From Niabella pedocola (GTDB lineage Bacteria > Bacteroidota > Bacteroidia > Chitinophagales > Chitinophagaceae): a stretch of 64,000 nt of DNA. Where the stretch lies: NCBI RefSeq assembly GCF_021044425.1, contig NZ_JAJNEC010000003.1:372001-436000 (forward strand), in the 5' to 3' direction. This document shows, piece by piece, positions 1 to 8,380 of this stretch (its first letter is position 1; every line of letters begins with the position of its first letter). The translations under genes and the position numbers were made by a program. Under the pieces are notes generated by a model. That model saw nothing but the letters and a program-made list of their open reading frames with translations. It did not search any database and was not told where the DNA came from.

Positions 1-1710
1 CATTGTTCCGGCGCGGGCACTGGCACCGCGGCCGGTTAAGCTTTCAAAGTCTGTAATAGCCGTGGGGGATAAGTCTCCGAAATGTTTTACCACGGCTTCT
101 GCAAGCGGATGCTCCGATTGTTTTTCAATGCTGAAGAAAAGCTGTTTTAAACGGGCGTCTTCAGTTGCCCAGTAACTATCGGTAACCACCGGCTTCCCTT
201 CGGTAATGGTGCCGGTTTTGTCCAGCACGATCGCCGTTATTTTTTTAGCCAGCTCCAGGCTTACAGCGTCCTTGATGAGGATGCCTTTTTCTGCACCCTT
301 GCCAATGCCAACCATAATGGCGGTAGGTGTGGCCAGGCCCAGGGCACAGGGACAGGCAATTACCAGAACCGTGGCAAAGGCGATCAGGCCCTGTGTAAAT
401 CCATTATCGCCTCCCAGCAGGATCCAGCTGGCAAAAGCCAGGATGGCGATACCGATAACAACGGGTACAAAGATGCCTGCAATTTTATCCACGAGCTTCT
501 GTACCGGAGCCTTGCTGCCCTGTGCTTCCTGTACCATACGGATGATCTGCGCCAGCATGGTTTCGGATCCTACTTTATCAGCCCGGAACCGGAAACTGCC
601 TTTCTGATTAATGGTACCTGCAAATACGGCGTCGTTTTCATTTTTTAATACCGGCACCGGCTCCCCACTCAGCATGCTTTCATCAATATAGGAACTACCC
701 CCCGTAACCAAACCGTCTACGGCTATTTTTTCACCGGGCTTTACCAGGATGATGTCTCCTTTTTGTACCGCTTCAATGGGCTGTACAACTTGCTGGCCAT
801 CGGCCCGGATAATGGTAACGGTTTGGGGCTGTAGTCCCATTAACTTTTTAATAGCCGAAGATGTATTCCCTTTTGCTTTTTCTTCCAGCAGCTTTCCAAG
901 AAGAATAAAAGTGATGATCACCGCCGCCGCTTCAAAGTACACGTGCCCATGCAGTCCGCGGCTATGCCAGAACCCCGGGAACAGCGTATTGAACACACTG
1001 AACAGGTATGCCGTTCCGGAACCAAGCGCCACCAATGTATCCATATTGGCCGAACGGTGGCGGGCCTGTTTCCAGGCGTTGATAAAGAAATCTTTTCCAA
1101 AGTAAAGTACCACGGGTGTGGAAAGTACCCACATGATCTCATTGGCATAGGGCATGTCCATAAAGAACATACCGATAATCACCAACGGAACCGTGATCAG
1201 GGCTGCCCACAGCGTTTTCTTTTTGAGCGCTCCGAATTTTTTCTGATGGATGGCTTCCAGCGTTTCGGCTTCTTTTTCCGCGCTTTCGATCAACAGGTCG
1301 TACCCGATGGATTGGATCGCCTTTTGCATGCCGGCGGTATCAATGATATTGGGCAGGTATTCTACCGCCACGGAAGTAGTGGCAAAATTTACCGACGCGG
1401 ATACGACCCCCGGCTGGTTTTTCAGCATGCTTTCCACGCTGATGGCACAGGATGCACAGGTCATGTCCAGTACCGGGATGTTCTTTTTTACGGTGGGTAC
1501 ATCATAACCCAGGTCGCGGATCGCTGATACTGCTTTTGATACCACTTCAATTTCGTCGGTAGTAATCACCGCCCGGCGATTGTTCAGCTCCACTTTATGC
1601 GTAGCAATGCCGGCCACTTTGTCCAGTCCCTTCTCTACAATAAGGGCACAATGTTCACTTTCTACACCTTCCAGCGGGATGGCTATTGCGTTTAACGGAT
1701 CGGTTGTCAT
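1..1710 (-). CDS. copA: Copper-translocating P-type ATPase (CopA-like), 3' part outside window
   Basis: Heavy-metal P1B-ATPase that exports Cu(I) or a similar soft metal across the inner membrane. The ATG lies at 1710 on the minus strand and 570 residues are visible before the window edge. In order there are two N-terminal HMA domains, the second with the metal motif MTCASC near residue 90; membrane helices; the actuator region; the transmembrane CPC motif (IACPCALG, near residue 453), diagnostic for Cu(I)/Ag(I) pumps; and the phosphorylation motif DKTGT near residue 497. The nucleotide-binding end is missing only because of the window boundary. The first HMA domain reads ESEHCALIVEKG and keeps a single Cys instead of CxxC, so it probably no longer binds metal in the usual way. 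A caaagttc at 1734-1741 gives GAACTTTG on the coding strand, a weak -7 candidate. Confidence 0.95.
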   Translation of the reverse strand, partial: MTTDPLNAIAIPLEGVESEHCALIVEKGLDKVAGIATHKVELNNRRAVITTDEIEVVSKAVSAIRDLGYDVPTVKKNIPVLDMTCASCAISVESMLKNQPGVVSASVNFATTSVAVEYLPNIIDTAGMQKAIQSIGYDLLIESAEKEAETLEAIHQKKFGALKKKTLWAALITVPLVIIGMFFMDMPYANEIMWVLSTPVVLYFGKDFFINAWKQARHRSANMDTLVALGSGTAYLFSVFNTLFPGFWHSRGLHGHVYFEAAAVIITFILLGKLLEEKAKGNTSSAIKKLMGLQPQTVTIIRADGQQVVQPIEAVQKGDIILVKPGEKIAVDGLVTGGSSYIDESMLSGEPVPVLKNENDAVFAGTINQKGSFRFRADKVGSETMLAQIIRMVQEAQGSKAPVQKLVDKIAGIFVPVVIGIAILAFASWILLGGDNGFTQGLIAFATVLVIACPCALGLATPTAIMVGIGKGAEKGILIKDAVSLELAKKITAIVLDKTGTITEGKPVVTDSYWATEDARLKQLFFSIEKQSEHPLAEAVVKHFGDLSPTAITDFESLTGRGASARAGTM

Positions 1711-1986
1711 AATAATCGTTTTGTGATTCCCTGCAAAGTTCGTTCAGGCAACTGGCAGCACTGTTACACAATTATGGATTTGGTTTATATAATTGCAAGG
1801 TCTGTTGGTTACAGAGGCGTAAGGTTCAACGCGGTAGCAATGACCGGCGGTTTCGGCGTCTTTGTTTCCGTAAGCAGCGATATATTTACAGAAATGAAAA
1901 GGAACTGGATGCTGTGACCGTCCACTTAACCTGGATTAACCGGAGAATAAACGAAATAATGTAGCTTGCTGTCTAAATAAAAAGGT
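1711..1986. other. Divergent intergenic region
   Basis: 276 bp between the divergently transcribed copper ATPase and the OsmC/Fe-S gene. It should hold both promoters. The best match for the minus-strand gene is GAACTTTG (1734-1741, 7 of 8 to TAnnTTTG). No clear promoter match was found for the plus-strand gene. A 64-codon open frame in this stretch has no recognisable content. Confidence 0.4.
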
Positions 1987-2643
1987 ATGAAATACAGATT
2001 CGAAAAACCAATAAATGCTGCAATCGGCACTGAAAAATACCAATGCGCCATTACCTGGCGTAATGGTGGTTTTATTGCGGATGAGCCGGTAAGCCAGGGT
2101 GGGCGGGACAGCGGTCCGGATCCCTATACCTTGTTGCTTTCTTCGCTGGCATCCTGTACACTGATCACCCTGCGGATGTATATCGACCGCAAGGGATGGG
2201 AGGTACCCGAGATCCGGGTAAATACCAATATGTACAGCGAGATCCGGGAGGGGGCAACCATTACGGTCATTGACCGGGATATTTATTTTCCACAGGCGGT
2301 ACCCGATGATCAAAAGCTGCGTTTGCAGGAAATTGCCAAAGCCTGCCCGATATCCAGGATACTGGAAAACCAGGTTACGGTACGTACGTTTATGCAGCGG
2401 GATCCGGAGACAGCGAAGAAGATCCTTTACCAAAATGATTCAATCGCGGTGGTTTGGCGTCCTGAGCTGTGCCAGCATGCCACCCGTTGCTGGAAGGAGC
2501 TGCCGCAGGTATTCCGGCCGAAGGAGAAAAAATGGGTAGATGTAGATGGTGCCCCTGCAACGCAGATCATTGAACAGGTGCATCGCTGCCCCAGCGGGGC
2601 GCTGGCAGTGGAGGCGATTGTAAAAGATGCAGGCGCTGCGTAA
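1987..2643 (+). CDS. OsmC-family protein fused to a mono-cluster [4Fe-4S] domain
   Basis: 218 residues. The N-terminal two thirds is an OsmC/Ohr fold: a GPDPYTLLLSSLASC segment places one reactive-type Cys at 57 and a second at 120 (KACPISR), the spacing expected for the peroxidatic/resolving pair of OsmC proteins. From about residue 150 a second domain follows with LCQHATRCW (Cys162, Cys168) and HRCPSGAL (Cys201), which matches the divergent mono-cluster ferredoxin-like domain (Fer4_19). The product is likely a cytosolic thiol- or peroxide-related protein carrying an Fe-S cluster, but its substrate is unknown. It is divergent from the copper ATPase, so a role in thiol or metal stress is possible; that is inference from position only. 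Confidence 0.85.
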   Translation: MKYRFEKPINAAIGTEKYQCAITWRNGGFIADEPVSQGGRDSGPDPYTLLLSSLASCTLITLRMYIDRKGWEVPEIRVNTNMYSEIREGATITVIDRDIYFPQAVPDDQKLRLQEIAKACPISRILENQVTVRTFMQRDPETAKKILYQNDSIAVVWRPELCQHATRCWKELPQVFRPKEKKWVDVDGAPATQIIEQVHRCPSGALAVEAIVKDAGAA

Positions 2644-3272
2644 TAATGCTGACGCTTCTTGCGGTTGTTTTTTTACCGCAGAGTGCGCAAAGCATCTGCA
2701 AAGTGCGCGATGGTAAGTTGAGCCGGCATCTGAGTACTCTTTGCGAATAGTGCTGTCCCCTTGCGTTCTTAGCGTTTAAAATAATCCCAAGGTTTGTAAG
2801 CCCTTAATGCTGACGCTTCCAGTGGTTGTTTTTTTACCGCAGAGTGCGCAGGGAACACGCAAAGGCCGCTATGATAAATTGGGCTGACGGTATTCTTTGC
2901 GAGCATTGCAGCCCTCTTGCGATCTTTGCGTTTTAAAATAACCCCGAGGTTTGTAAGTTCTTAATGCTGAAGCTTCTTGTGGTTGTTTTTTACCGCAGAG
3001 CGCGCAGGGAACACGCAAAGGCCGCTATGATAAATTGGGCTGACGGTATTCTTTGCGAGTATTGCAGCCCTCTTGCGATCCTAGCGTTTTAAGATAACCC
3101 CGAGGTTTGTAAGTTTTTAATGCTGACGCTTCTTGCGGTTGTTTTTTACCGCAGAGCGCGCAGGGAACACGCAAAGGCCGCGATGATAAATTGGGCTGAC
3201 GGTATTCTTTGCGAGCATTGCGGATTCCTTGCGCTCTTAGCGTTTAAAAATACCCCCCCAACCCGTAATACT
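2644..3272. repeat. Four tandem copies of a ~157-bp repeat
   Basis: Four imperfect head-to-tail units start at 2644, 2805, 2962 and 3118, each beginning TAATGCTGA and each about 155-161 bp long. Every unit carries a TTTTTACCGCAGAG stretch, then an ACGCAAAG-type word, and later CTTTGCG words near a final GCGTTTTAA or GCGTTTAA. The CGCAAAG/CTTTGCG pair is an inverted repeat within the unit, so each unit can fold. Units 2-4 are nearly identical and unit 1 is more divergent. Related single or partial copies lie near 13986 and 57950-58070. No open frame runs through the array. Confidence 0.9.
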
Positions 3273-3351
3273 TAAAGCACGGTGTTATAAAATATTTAAA
3301 TTGAAAAGTATTTTTTTGCAAAACAGCCGGAAGAATTAATTTTACGCCCTT

Positions 3352-3726
3352 ATGAAGCGGGGCGGTGTTTTGATAGTGGTTTACAGTCTGCTGTTTGCGG
3401 GGGGATTTTTAATATGGAATTCTGCGCAAAAAGCGGCACACCGTTCTCCTGCCCCGGTATTTGTACAAAAAGACGCCCGTTACTCTGCCACACCGGATCT
3501 TCCTGTTTTTCCCCCTGATCTTTTTCTGGATCGCACCGATGACAAGGAAGAAGACGTGGCGCCAGGGCTGCATGAACATACTTTTGCCGATGTACCGCAC
3601 TGGGTTTTTAATTGGGTCACCAACCGGCTGCTTCATATTCACGATAAAGAAAAACCATACCGGCGACCTTATCCGGCCTGTCTGACTGCGGGGAAATATA
3701 TTTTCTTCCGCTCCATCCGGGTATGA
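3352..3726 (+). CDS. Small membrane-anchored hypothetical protein
   Basis: 124 residues; I do not recognise the family. An N-terminal hydrophobic segment (about residues 4-22) would act as a signal anchor. The rest is polar, rich in Asp, His and aromatic residues, with the segment HTFADVPHWVFNWVTNRLLH near the middle. The ATG at 3352 follows the tandem-repeat array by about 80 bp. Neighbours give no functional hint: an RND operon starts 380 bp downstream. A chance open frame cannot be excluded, though the clean hydrophobic N-terminus speaks for a real gene. Confidence 0.5.
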   Translation: MKRGGVLIVVYSLLFAGGFLIWNSAQKAAHRSPAPVFVQKDARYSATPDLPVFPPDLFLDRTDDKEEDVAPGLHEHTFADVPHWVFNWVTNRLLHIHDKEKPYRRPYPACLTAGKYIFFRSIRV

Positions 3727-4105
3727 CGGCTGCAGCCCAGCGTTAAACACCATATTCTACTTCAGATTCGCTGGAATGATCTTAAAACGCGTCTGCGTAT
3801 TCTACAACAATATAAATCAAAATTACCAACCCCGGCCACCAGTTAGCCGGAGCAATACTTATAAACCATAAGGAAGGGTATAAGATAAGCGCATGCGCCG
3901 GAACGCATATCCCGGATGTACGGATTACAGGGTCATCGCAGGTGCAAAAGTCTTCTGTTTACGGCACCGGTGATGCCGAATCCGCCGTAGTTGTTTCCCA
4001 AACCTTTCACTCCGGTAAGTGTTACTTCCGCAGTTGTGGCCATTTTTAGCAGCCTCCAGTTTTCCAGCTGAGCCGGCTGTACTCCTTTAAAATTTCCATT
4101 CAACA
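3727..4105. other. Intergenic region before the RND operon
   Basis: 379 bp without a confident gene. It contains a GCGCATGCGC palindrome near 3890 and should carry the promoter of the efflux operon, though I see no good TAnnTTTG element. A minus-strand frame (about 3933-4121) encodes a Gly-rich tail (GLGNNYGGFGIT) that could be the end of a lost gene; I do not annotate it. Confidence 0.35.
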
Positions 4106-5191
4106 ATGAACAAAGTCGCATTGCTGATCAGCTTGTGCGTGATTACGTACGGAACAACAGGCTGTAAGTCGAGCAAAGAAGAAAAAGCAGAAACCGAATC
4201 GTTTTCCGTTACCAGTCCATTAAAAATCGATACCAATTATGTAAAAGAATATGTCGCACAATTGCAATCGGTGCGCAATGTAGAAATACGCGCCCAGGAG
4301 AAGGGATATCTTGAAAAAAGCTATGTAGACGAAGGGCAATATGTAAAGGCCGGCCAGGTCTTGTTCCGCATCATGCCCCGGATTTACGAAGCAGAATTTC
4401 AAAAAGCCAAGGCGGAAGCGCATTCTGCCGAACTGGAAATGCAAAATACCCGTTTGCTGGCAGATAAAGAGATCGTTTCCAAAAATGAGCTCGCCCTGTC
4501 GAAAGCAAAATACGATGTAGCGAAGGCCGAAATGACCCTGGCCGGAGCACATTTATCCTTTACGGAGATCCGGGCACCCTTCAGCGGGGTCATCGACCGG
4601 ATCCGGTTTAAACAGGGAAGCCTTATTGATGAGGGTACCTTACTGACTACCTTATCCGACAACAGCGGTATCTACGCCTATTTTAACGTATCGGAAAGTG
4701 AATACCTGAATTTTAAAACGGATAGCAGTGGTACTACCCAAACACCACTGGCACTTACACTGGCCAATGCCGGCCGGTATCCCTATCCGGGAAGGATCGA
4801 AACCATCGAAGGTGAGTTTGACAACACCACCGGAAATATTGCGTTCCGGGCAAAATTCCCCAATCCGAATGCACTTTTAAAACACGGCGAAACCGGAAAA
4901 GTGCTGATGCAGATCCCGCTGAGAAACGCACTCGTAATTCCGCAGAAAGCGACCTATGAGCTCCAGGACAAGATCTATGTATATGTAGTGGATAAAGATA
5001 ATAAAGTACGGTCGCGGAATATTACGGTGCAATATGAATTGCCCAACCTGTATGTGATCGGTGATGGTCTGGAAGCAACCGACCATATTTTGCTGGAAGG
5101 CCTGCAAACCATCAAGGAAGACCAGAAAATAAAGCCGGTGTACACCGCACCCGAAGAGGTAGCCCGTAAACTGCAACTCCTGAACCCTTAA
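4106..5191 (+). CDS. RND efflux periplasmic adaptor (membrane fusion protein)
   Basis: 361 residues, AcrA/MexE-type adaptor that links the inner-membrane pump to the outer-membrane factor. It is a lipoprotein: the signal ends in a lipobox TTGC at about residue 20. A split lipoyl/barrel-sandwich domain (ending GYLEKSYVDEGQYVKAGQVL, resuming FTEIRAPFSGVIDRI) surrounds a short coiled-coil hairpin. A beta-barrel and membrane-proximal domain follow to the C-terminus. It is the first gene of a three-gene operon with the pump (24-bp gap) and the outer-membrane factor. Substrate range cannot be read from sequence; no dedicated regulator gene is adjacent. Confidence 0.95.
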   Translation: MNKVALLISLCVITYGTTGCKSSKEEKAETESFSVTSPLKIDTNYVKEYVAQLQSVRNVEIRAQEKGYLEKSYVDEGQYVKAGQVLFRIMPRIYEAEFQKAKAEAHSAELEMQNTRLLADKEIVSKNELALSKAKYDVAKAEMTLAGAHLSFTEIRAPFSGVIDRIRFKQGSLIDEGTLLTTLSDNSGIYAYFNVSESEYLNFKTDSSGTTQTPLALTLANAGRYPYPGRIETIEGEFDNTTGNIAFRAKFPNPNALLKHGETGKVLMQIPLRNALVIPQKATYELQDKIYVYVVDKDNKVRSRNITVQYELPNLYVIGDGLEATDHILLEGLQTIKEDQKIKPVYTAPEEVARKLQLLNP

Positions 5192-5215
5192 AAATGCGAT
5201 TCCAAAACAGTTTTT

Positions 5216-8200
5216 ATGTTTAATAAATTTATTAACAGGCCCGTACTGTCCATAGTTATTTCACTCATCATCCTATTCCTGGGCATACTGGCGCTTACCC
5301 AATTACCGGTAACCCAGTTTCCATCGGTTTCTCCGCCCAAGGTAAACGTTACAGCGGAGTACCCCGGTGCCAACAGCGAACTGATGATCAAGGCCGTGGT
5401 GATTCCACTGGAACAGGCCATCAACGGTATTCCCGGTATGAAATATATGGCCTCCGATGCCGGTAACGACGGGGAAGCCAGCATCCAGGTGGTTTTTGAA
5501 CTAGGTACCGATCCGAATCTGGCTTCTGTAAACGTTCAGAACCGTGTGGCGGCAGTCGTAAACAAATTACCCCCTCTGGTAGTACGTGAAGGCGTAAAGA
5601 TCACCCGGGAAGAATCCAATATGCTGATGTATGTAAACCTGTACAGCGACGATCCCAAGCTGGATGGCAGCTTTATTTACAACTTTGCCGATCTGAACCT
5701 GCTTGCGGAACTGAAACGCGTGAACGGAGTGGGGTTTGCGGATATCCTGGGCGATAAAGAATACTCTATGCGGGTATGGCTGAAGCCCGACCGTATGCTG
5801 GCGTATAAGATCACCGCTAATGAAGTAATGGAAGCGCTCAGTGATCAGAGTCTTGAGGCATCACCAGGCCGTTTGGGAGAAAGTTCCGGCAAGAAGTCAC
5901 AGGCCTTTGAATATGTACTTAAGTATACCGGCCGGTATAACAAGAAAGAAGATTATGAGAACATCGTGCTGAAAACCGGGCCAGACGGTCAGTTGTTGCA
6001 CTTAAAAGACATTGCCGATATTGAGCTGGGCAGTGCCTTCTATAATATTTATTCAAAACTGAACGGGCGCACATCGGCGGCGATTGTGATCAAACAATCT
6101 TATGGAAGTAATGCCAGTGAAGTCATCAAAAATGTAAAGGCCAAGCTGAAAGAGATCGAAGAATCCTCCTTTCCCAAAGGTATGCATTACGAGTTGAGCT
6201 ATGATGTATCCAAGTTCCTGGATGCATCCATGGAAAAAGTAATACACACGCTGGTAGAAGCCTTTATCCTTGTAGGGTTTGTAGTGTTCCTGTTCCTGGG
6301 CGACTGGCGTTCGACCCTGATCCCCATCCTGGCCGTACCTATTTCACTCATTGGTACCTTCTTTTTTATGCAGTTCCTGGGCATTACATTAAACCTGATC
6401 ACACTCTTTGCCCTTGTGCTGGCAATCGGAATCGTGGTAGATGATGCCATTGTGGTCGTAGAAGCGGTGCACGCAAAAATGGAAAGCGAGGGCCTGAGCG
6501 CCAAAGCCGCTACCATGGCGGCCATGCATGAAATAGGCGGTGCCATTATTGCCATTACGCTCATCATGGCTGCGGTATTCATTCCCATTGCCTTTATGTC
6601 GGGGCCGGTAGGTGTATTCTACCGTCAGTTCTCGGTTACTATGGCAACGGCCATCATTCTTTCCGGTATTGTGGCGCTTACATTTACCCCGGCTATGTGC
6701 GCCATGATCCTGAAAAATACACATGGTAAAAAGAAGGCAACGGTGATCAACCGCGCTATTGACGGCTTTAATAACTGGTTTAACAATTTGCAGGGCTGGT
6801 ATAAGAAGCTGGTGTCAGTCATTGTAAATCGCCGTGTACTTACGTTTCTGGTGCTGGCCGCCTTTATTGCCGGAACCTGGGGCCTCAGTACGGCTGTGCC
6901 CGCCGGCTTTATTCCCGGCGAGGATCAGGGCATGTTCTACGCCATTATTGTTACCCCTCCGGGATCTACACTTGAGCGTACGGACGACGTAGCGGCCCAA
7001 CTGCAGCAAATCGCTTCCAAGATGGACGACATCCAGTCGGTATCGACTACCGCGGGATATGAAGTACTGTCGGAAGGAACCGGCTCCAATTCCGGAACCG
7101 TACTGATCAACCTGAAGGATTGGAGCGAACGCAAACATTCGATGCAGGAGGTGATGGAAGCGCTGGAGGAAAAAGCCAAAAACATTAAGGGGGCCACGCT
7201 GGAATTCTTTCCGCCGCCCGCTGTACCGGGCTATGGTGCGGCCGGTGGTTTTGAATTGCGGTTACTGGATAAAGCGGGTACGGGCGACTATAAATTAATG
7301 GAAACCGTTAGCCGTGACTTTGTAAAAGAGCTGAACAAACGGCCCGAACTGAGCTCTGTATTTACGTTTTACAGTGCCAGTTTTCCACAATATCAGCTGG
7401 CGGTGGATAACGACAAGGCCAAGCAAAAAGGTGTCTCTGTTGAGAATGCGATGGACAATCTTTCCACATTGGTGGGCAGCAACTATGAAACAGGATTCAT
7501 CAAATTCGACCGACCCTATAAGGTAATGGTGCAGGCACTGCCACAGTACCGGCAGTTACCGGAAGATGTATTCAATTATTATGTAAAAAATGATCATGAT
7601 GAAATGGTGCCTTATTCGGCTTTTATGACCATGAAGAAAACCTATGGGTTATCGGAAATCACACGGCATAATATGTACAACGCTTCAGAGATCAGCGGAG
7701 GATCCGCCCCCGGCGTTAGCAGTGGTACGGCGATTGATGTGATCAACGAAGTGGCTAAAGAAAAACTGCCCAGAGGTTTTGGTATCGATTGGGCGGGGAT
7801 CTCAAAAGACCAGACCCGCCGCGGCAACCAGGCCATCTATATCTTCCTGATATCGCTGGTGTTCGTATACCTGGTGCTGTCTGCGCAATACGAAAGTTTC
7901 GTATTGCCGCTGCCCATCCTGCTTTCATTGCCCATCGGCATCTTTGGTGCATTTTGTTTTCTAAAGATCTTCGGACTGGAAAATAATATCTATGCACAGA
8001 TCGCCATGGTTATGCTGATTGGTATCCTGGGAAAAAACGCCGTGTTGATCGTGGAATATGCGGTACAACGGCACCGCGACGGCTATTCACCGGCGCAGGC
8101 AGCTATTGAAGGAGCGGCGGCCCGGTTACGCCCGATATTGATGACATCCTTTGCATTTATTGCCGGTGTGATTCCGCTGATGGTAGCTACCGGCCCCGGA

Positions 8201-8380
8201 GCCATCGCCAACCATACCATCGGATCCGCAGCAGCAGGGGGGATGTTATTTGGTACCCTCTTTGGTGTGCTCATTATACCCGGCCTGTACTACATTTTTG
8301 CCCGCATATCGGAACGGCATATCCTGGTGGAAGATGAAGAAGAAAACCCGTTAACAGAAGAAATTGATCATAATGAATAG
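5216..8380 (+). CDS. RND multidrug efflux pump, HAE1 (AcrB/MexF) family
   Basis: 1054 residues, the usual size for a hydrophobe/amphiphile RND proton antiporter of the inner membrane. N-terminal NRPVLSIVISLIILFLGILA is the first membrane helix. The proton-relay acidic pair is intact in the fourth helix (AIGIVVDDAIVVVEA), and the matching Lys is seen in GILGKNAVLIVEYA in the second half. Both periplasmic loops are full length. It lies between the adaptor and the outer-membrane factor, and its stop overlaps the start of the latter by 8 bp, which indicates translational coupling. No frameshift or truncation. Confidence 0.97.
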   Translation: MFNKFINRPVLSIVISLIILFLGILALTQLPVTQFPSVSPPKVNVTAEYPGANSELMIKAVVIPLEQAINGIPGMKYMASDAGNDGEASIQVVFELGTDPNLASVNVQNRVAAVVNKLPPLVVREGVKITREESNMLMYVNLYSDDPKLDGSFIYNFADLNLLAELKRVNGVGFADILGDKEYSMRVWLKPDRMLAYKITANEVMEALSDQSLEASPGRLGESSGKKSQAFEYVLKYTGRYNKKEDYENIVLKTGPDGQLLHLKDIADIELGSAFYNIYSKLNGRTSAAIVIKQSYGSNASEVIKNVKAKLKEIEESSFPKGMHYELSYDVSKFLDASMEKVIHTLVEAFILVGFVVFLFLGDWRSTLIPILAVPISLIGTFFFMQFLGITLNLITLFALVLAIGIVVDDAIVVVEAVHAKMESEGLSAKAATMAAMHEIGGAIIAITLIMAAVFIPIAFMSGPVGVFYRQFSVTMATAIILSGIVALTFTPAMCAMILKNTHGKKKATVINRAIDGFNNWFNNLQGWYKKLVSVIVNRRVLTFLVLAAFIAGTWGLSTAVPAGFIPGEDQGMFYAIIVTPPGSTLERTDDVAAQLQQIASKMDDIQSVSTTAGYEVLSEGTGSNSGTVLINLKDWSERKHSMQEVMEALEEKAKNIKGATLEFFPPPAVPGYGAAGGFELRLLDKAGTGDYKLMETVSRDFVKELNKRPELSSVFTFYSASFPQYQLAVDNDKAKQKGVSVENAMDNLSTLVGSNYETGFIKFDRPYKVMVQALPQYRQLPEDVFNYYVKNDHDEMVPYSAFMTMKKTYGLSEITRHNMYNASEISGGSAPGVSSGTAIDVINEVAKEKLPRGFGIDWAGISKDQTRRGNQAIYIFLISLVFVYLVLSAQYESFVLPLPILLSLPIGIFGAFCFLKIFGLENNIYAQIAMVMLIGILGKNAVLIVEYAVQRHRDGYSPAQAAIEGAAARLRPILMTSFAFIAGVIPLMVATGPGAIANHTIGSAAAGGMLFGTLFGVLIIPGLYYIFARISERHILVEDEEENPLTEEIDHNE

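Noticed and set aside
943..1527. Long plus-strand open frame of 194 codons
   Set aside because: It lies inside the copper ATPase on the opposite strand, which has clear family motifs; the plus frame has none.
1723..1917. 64-codon frame upstream of the OsmC gene
   Set aside because: No recognisable content; occupies the divergent promoter region.
3933..4121. Minus-strand 62-codon frame with a Gly-rich end (GLGNNYGGFGIT)
   Set aside because: It overlaps the start of the RND adaptor and cannot be extended. It might be the tail of a lost gene, but I cannot support this.
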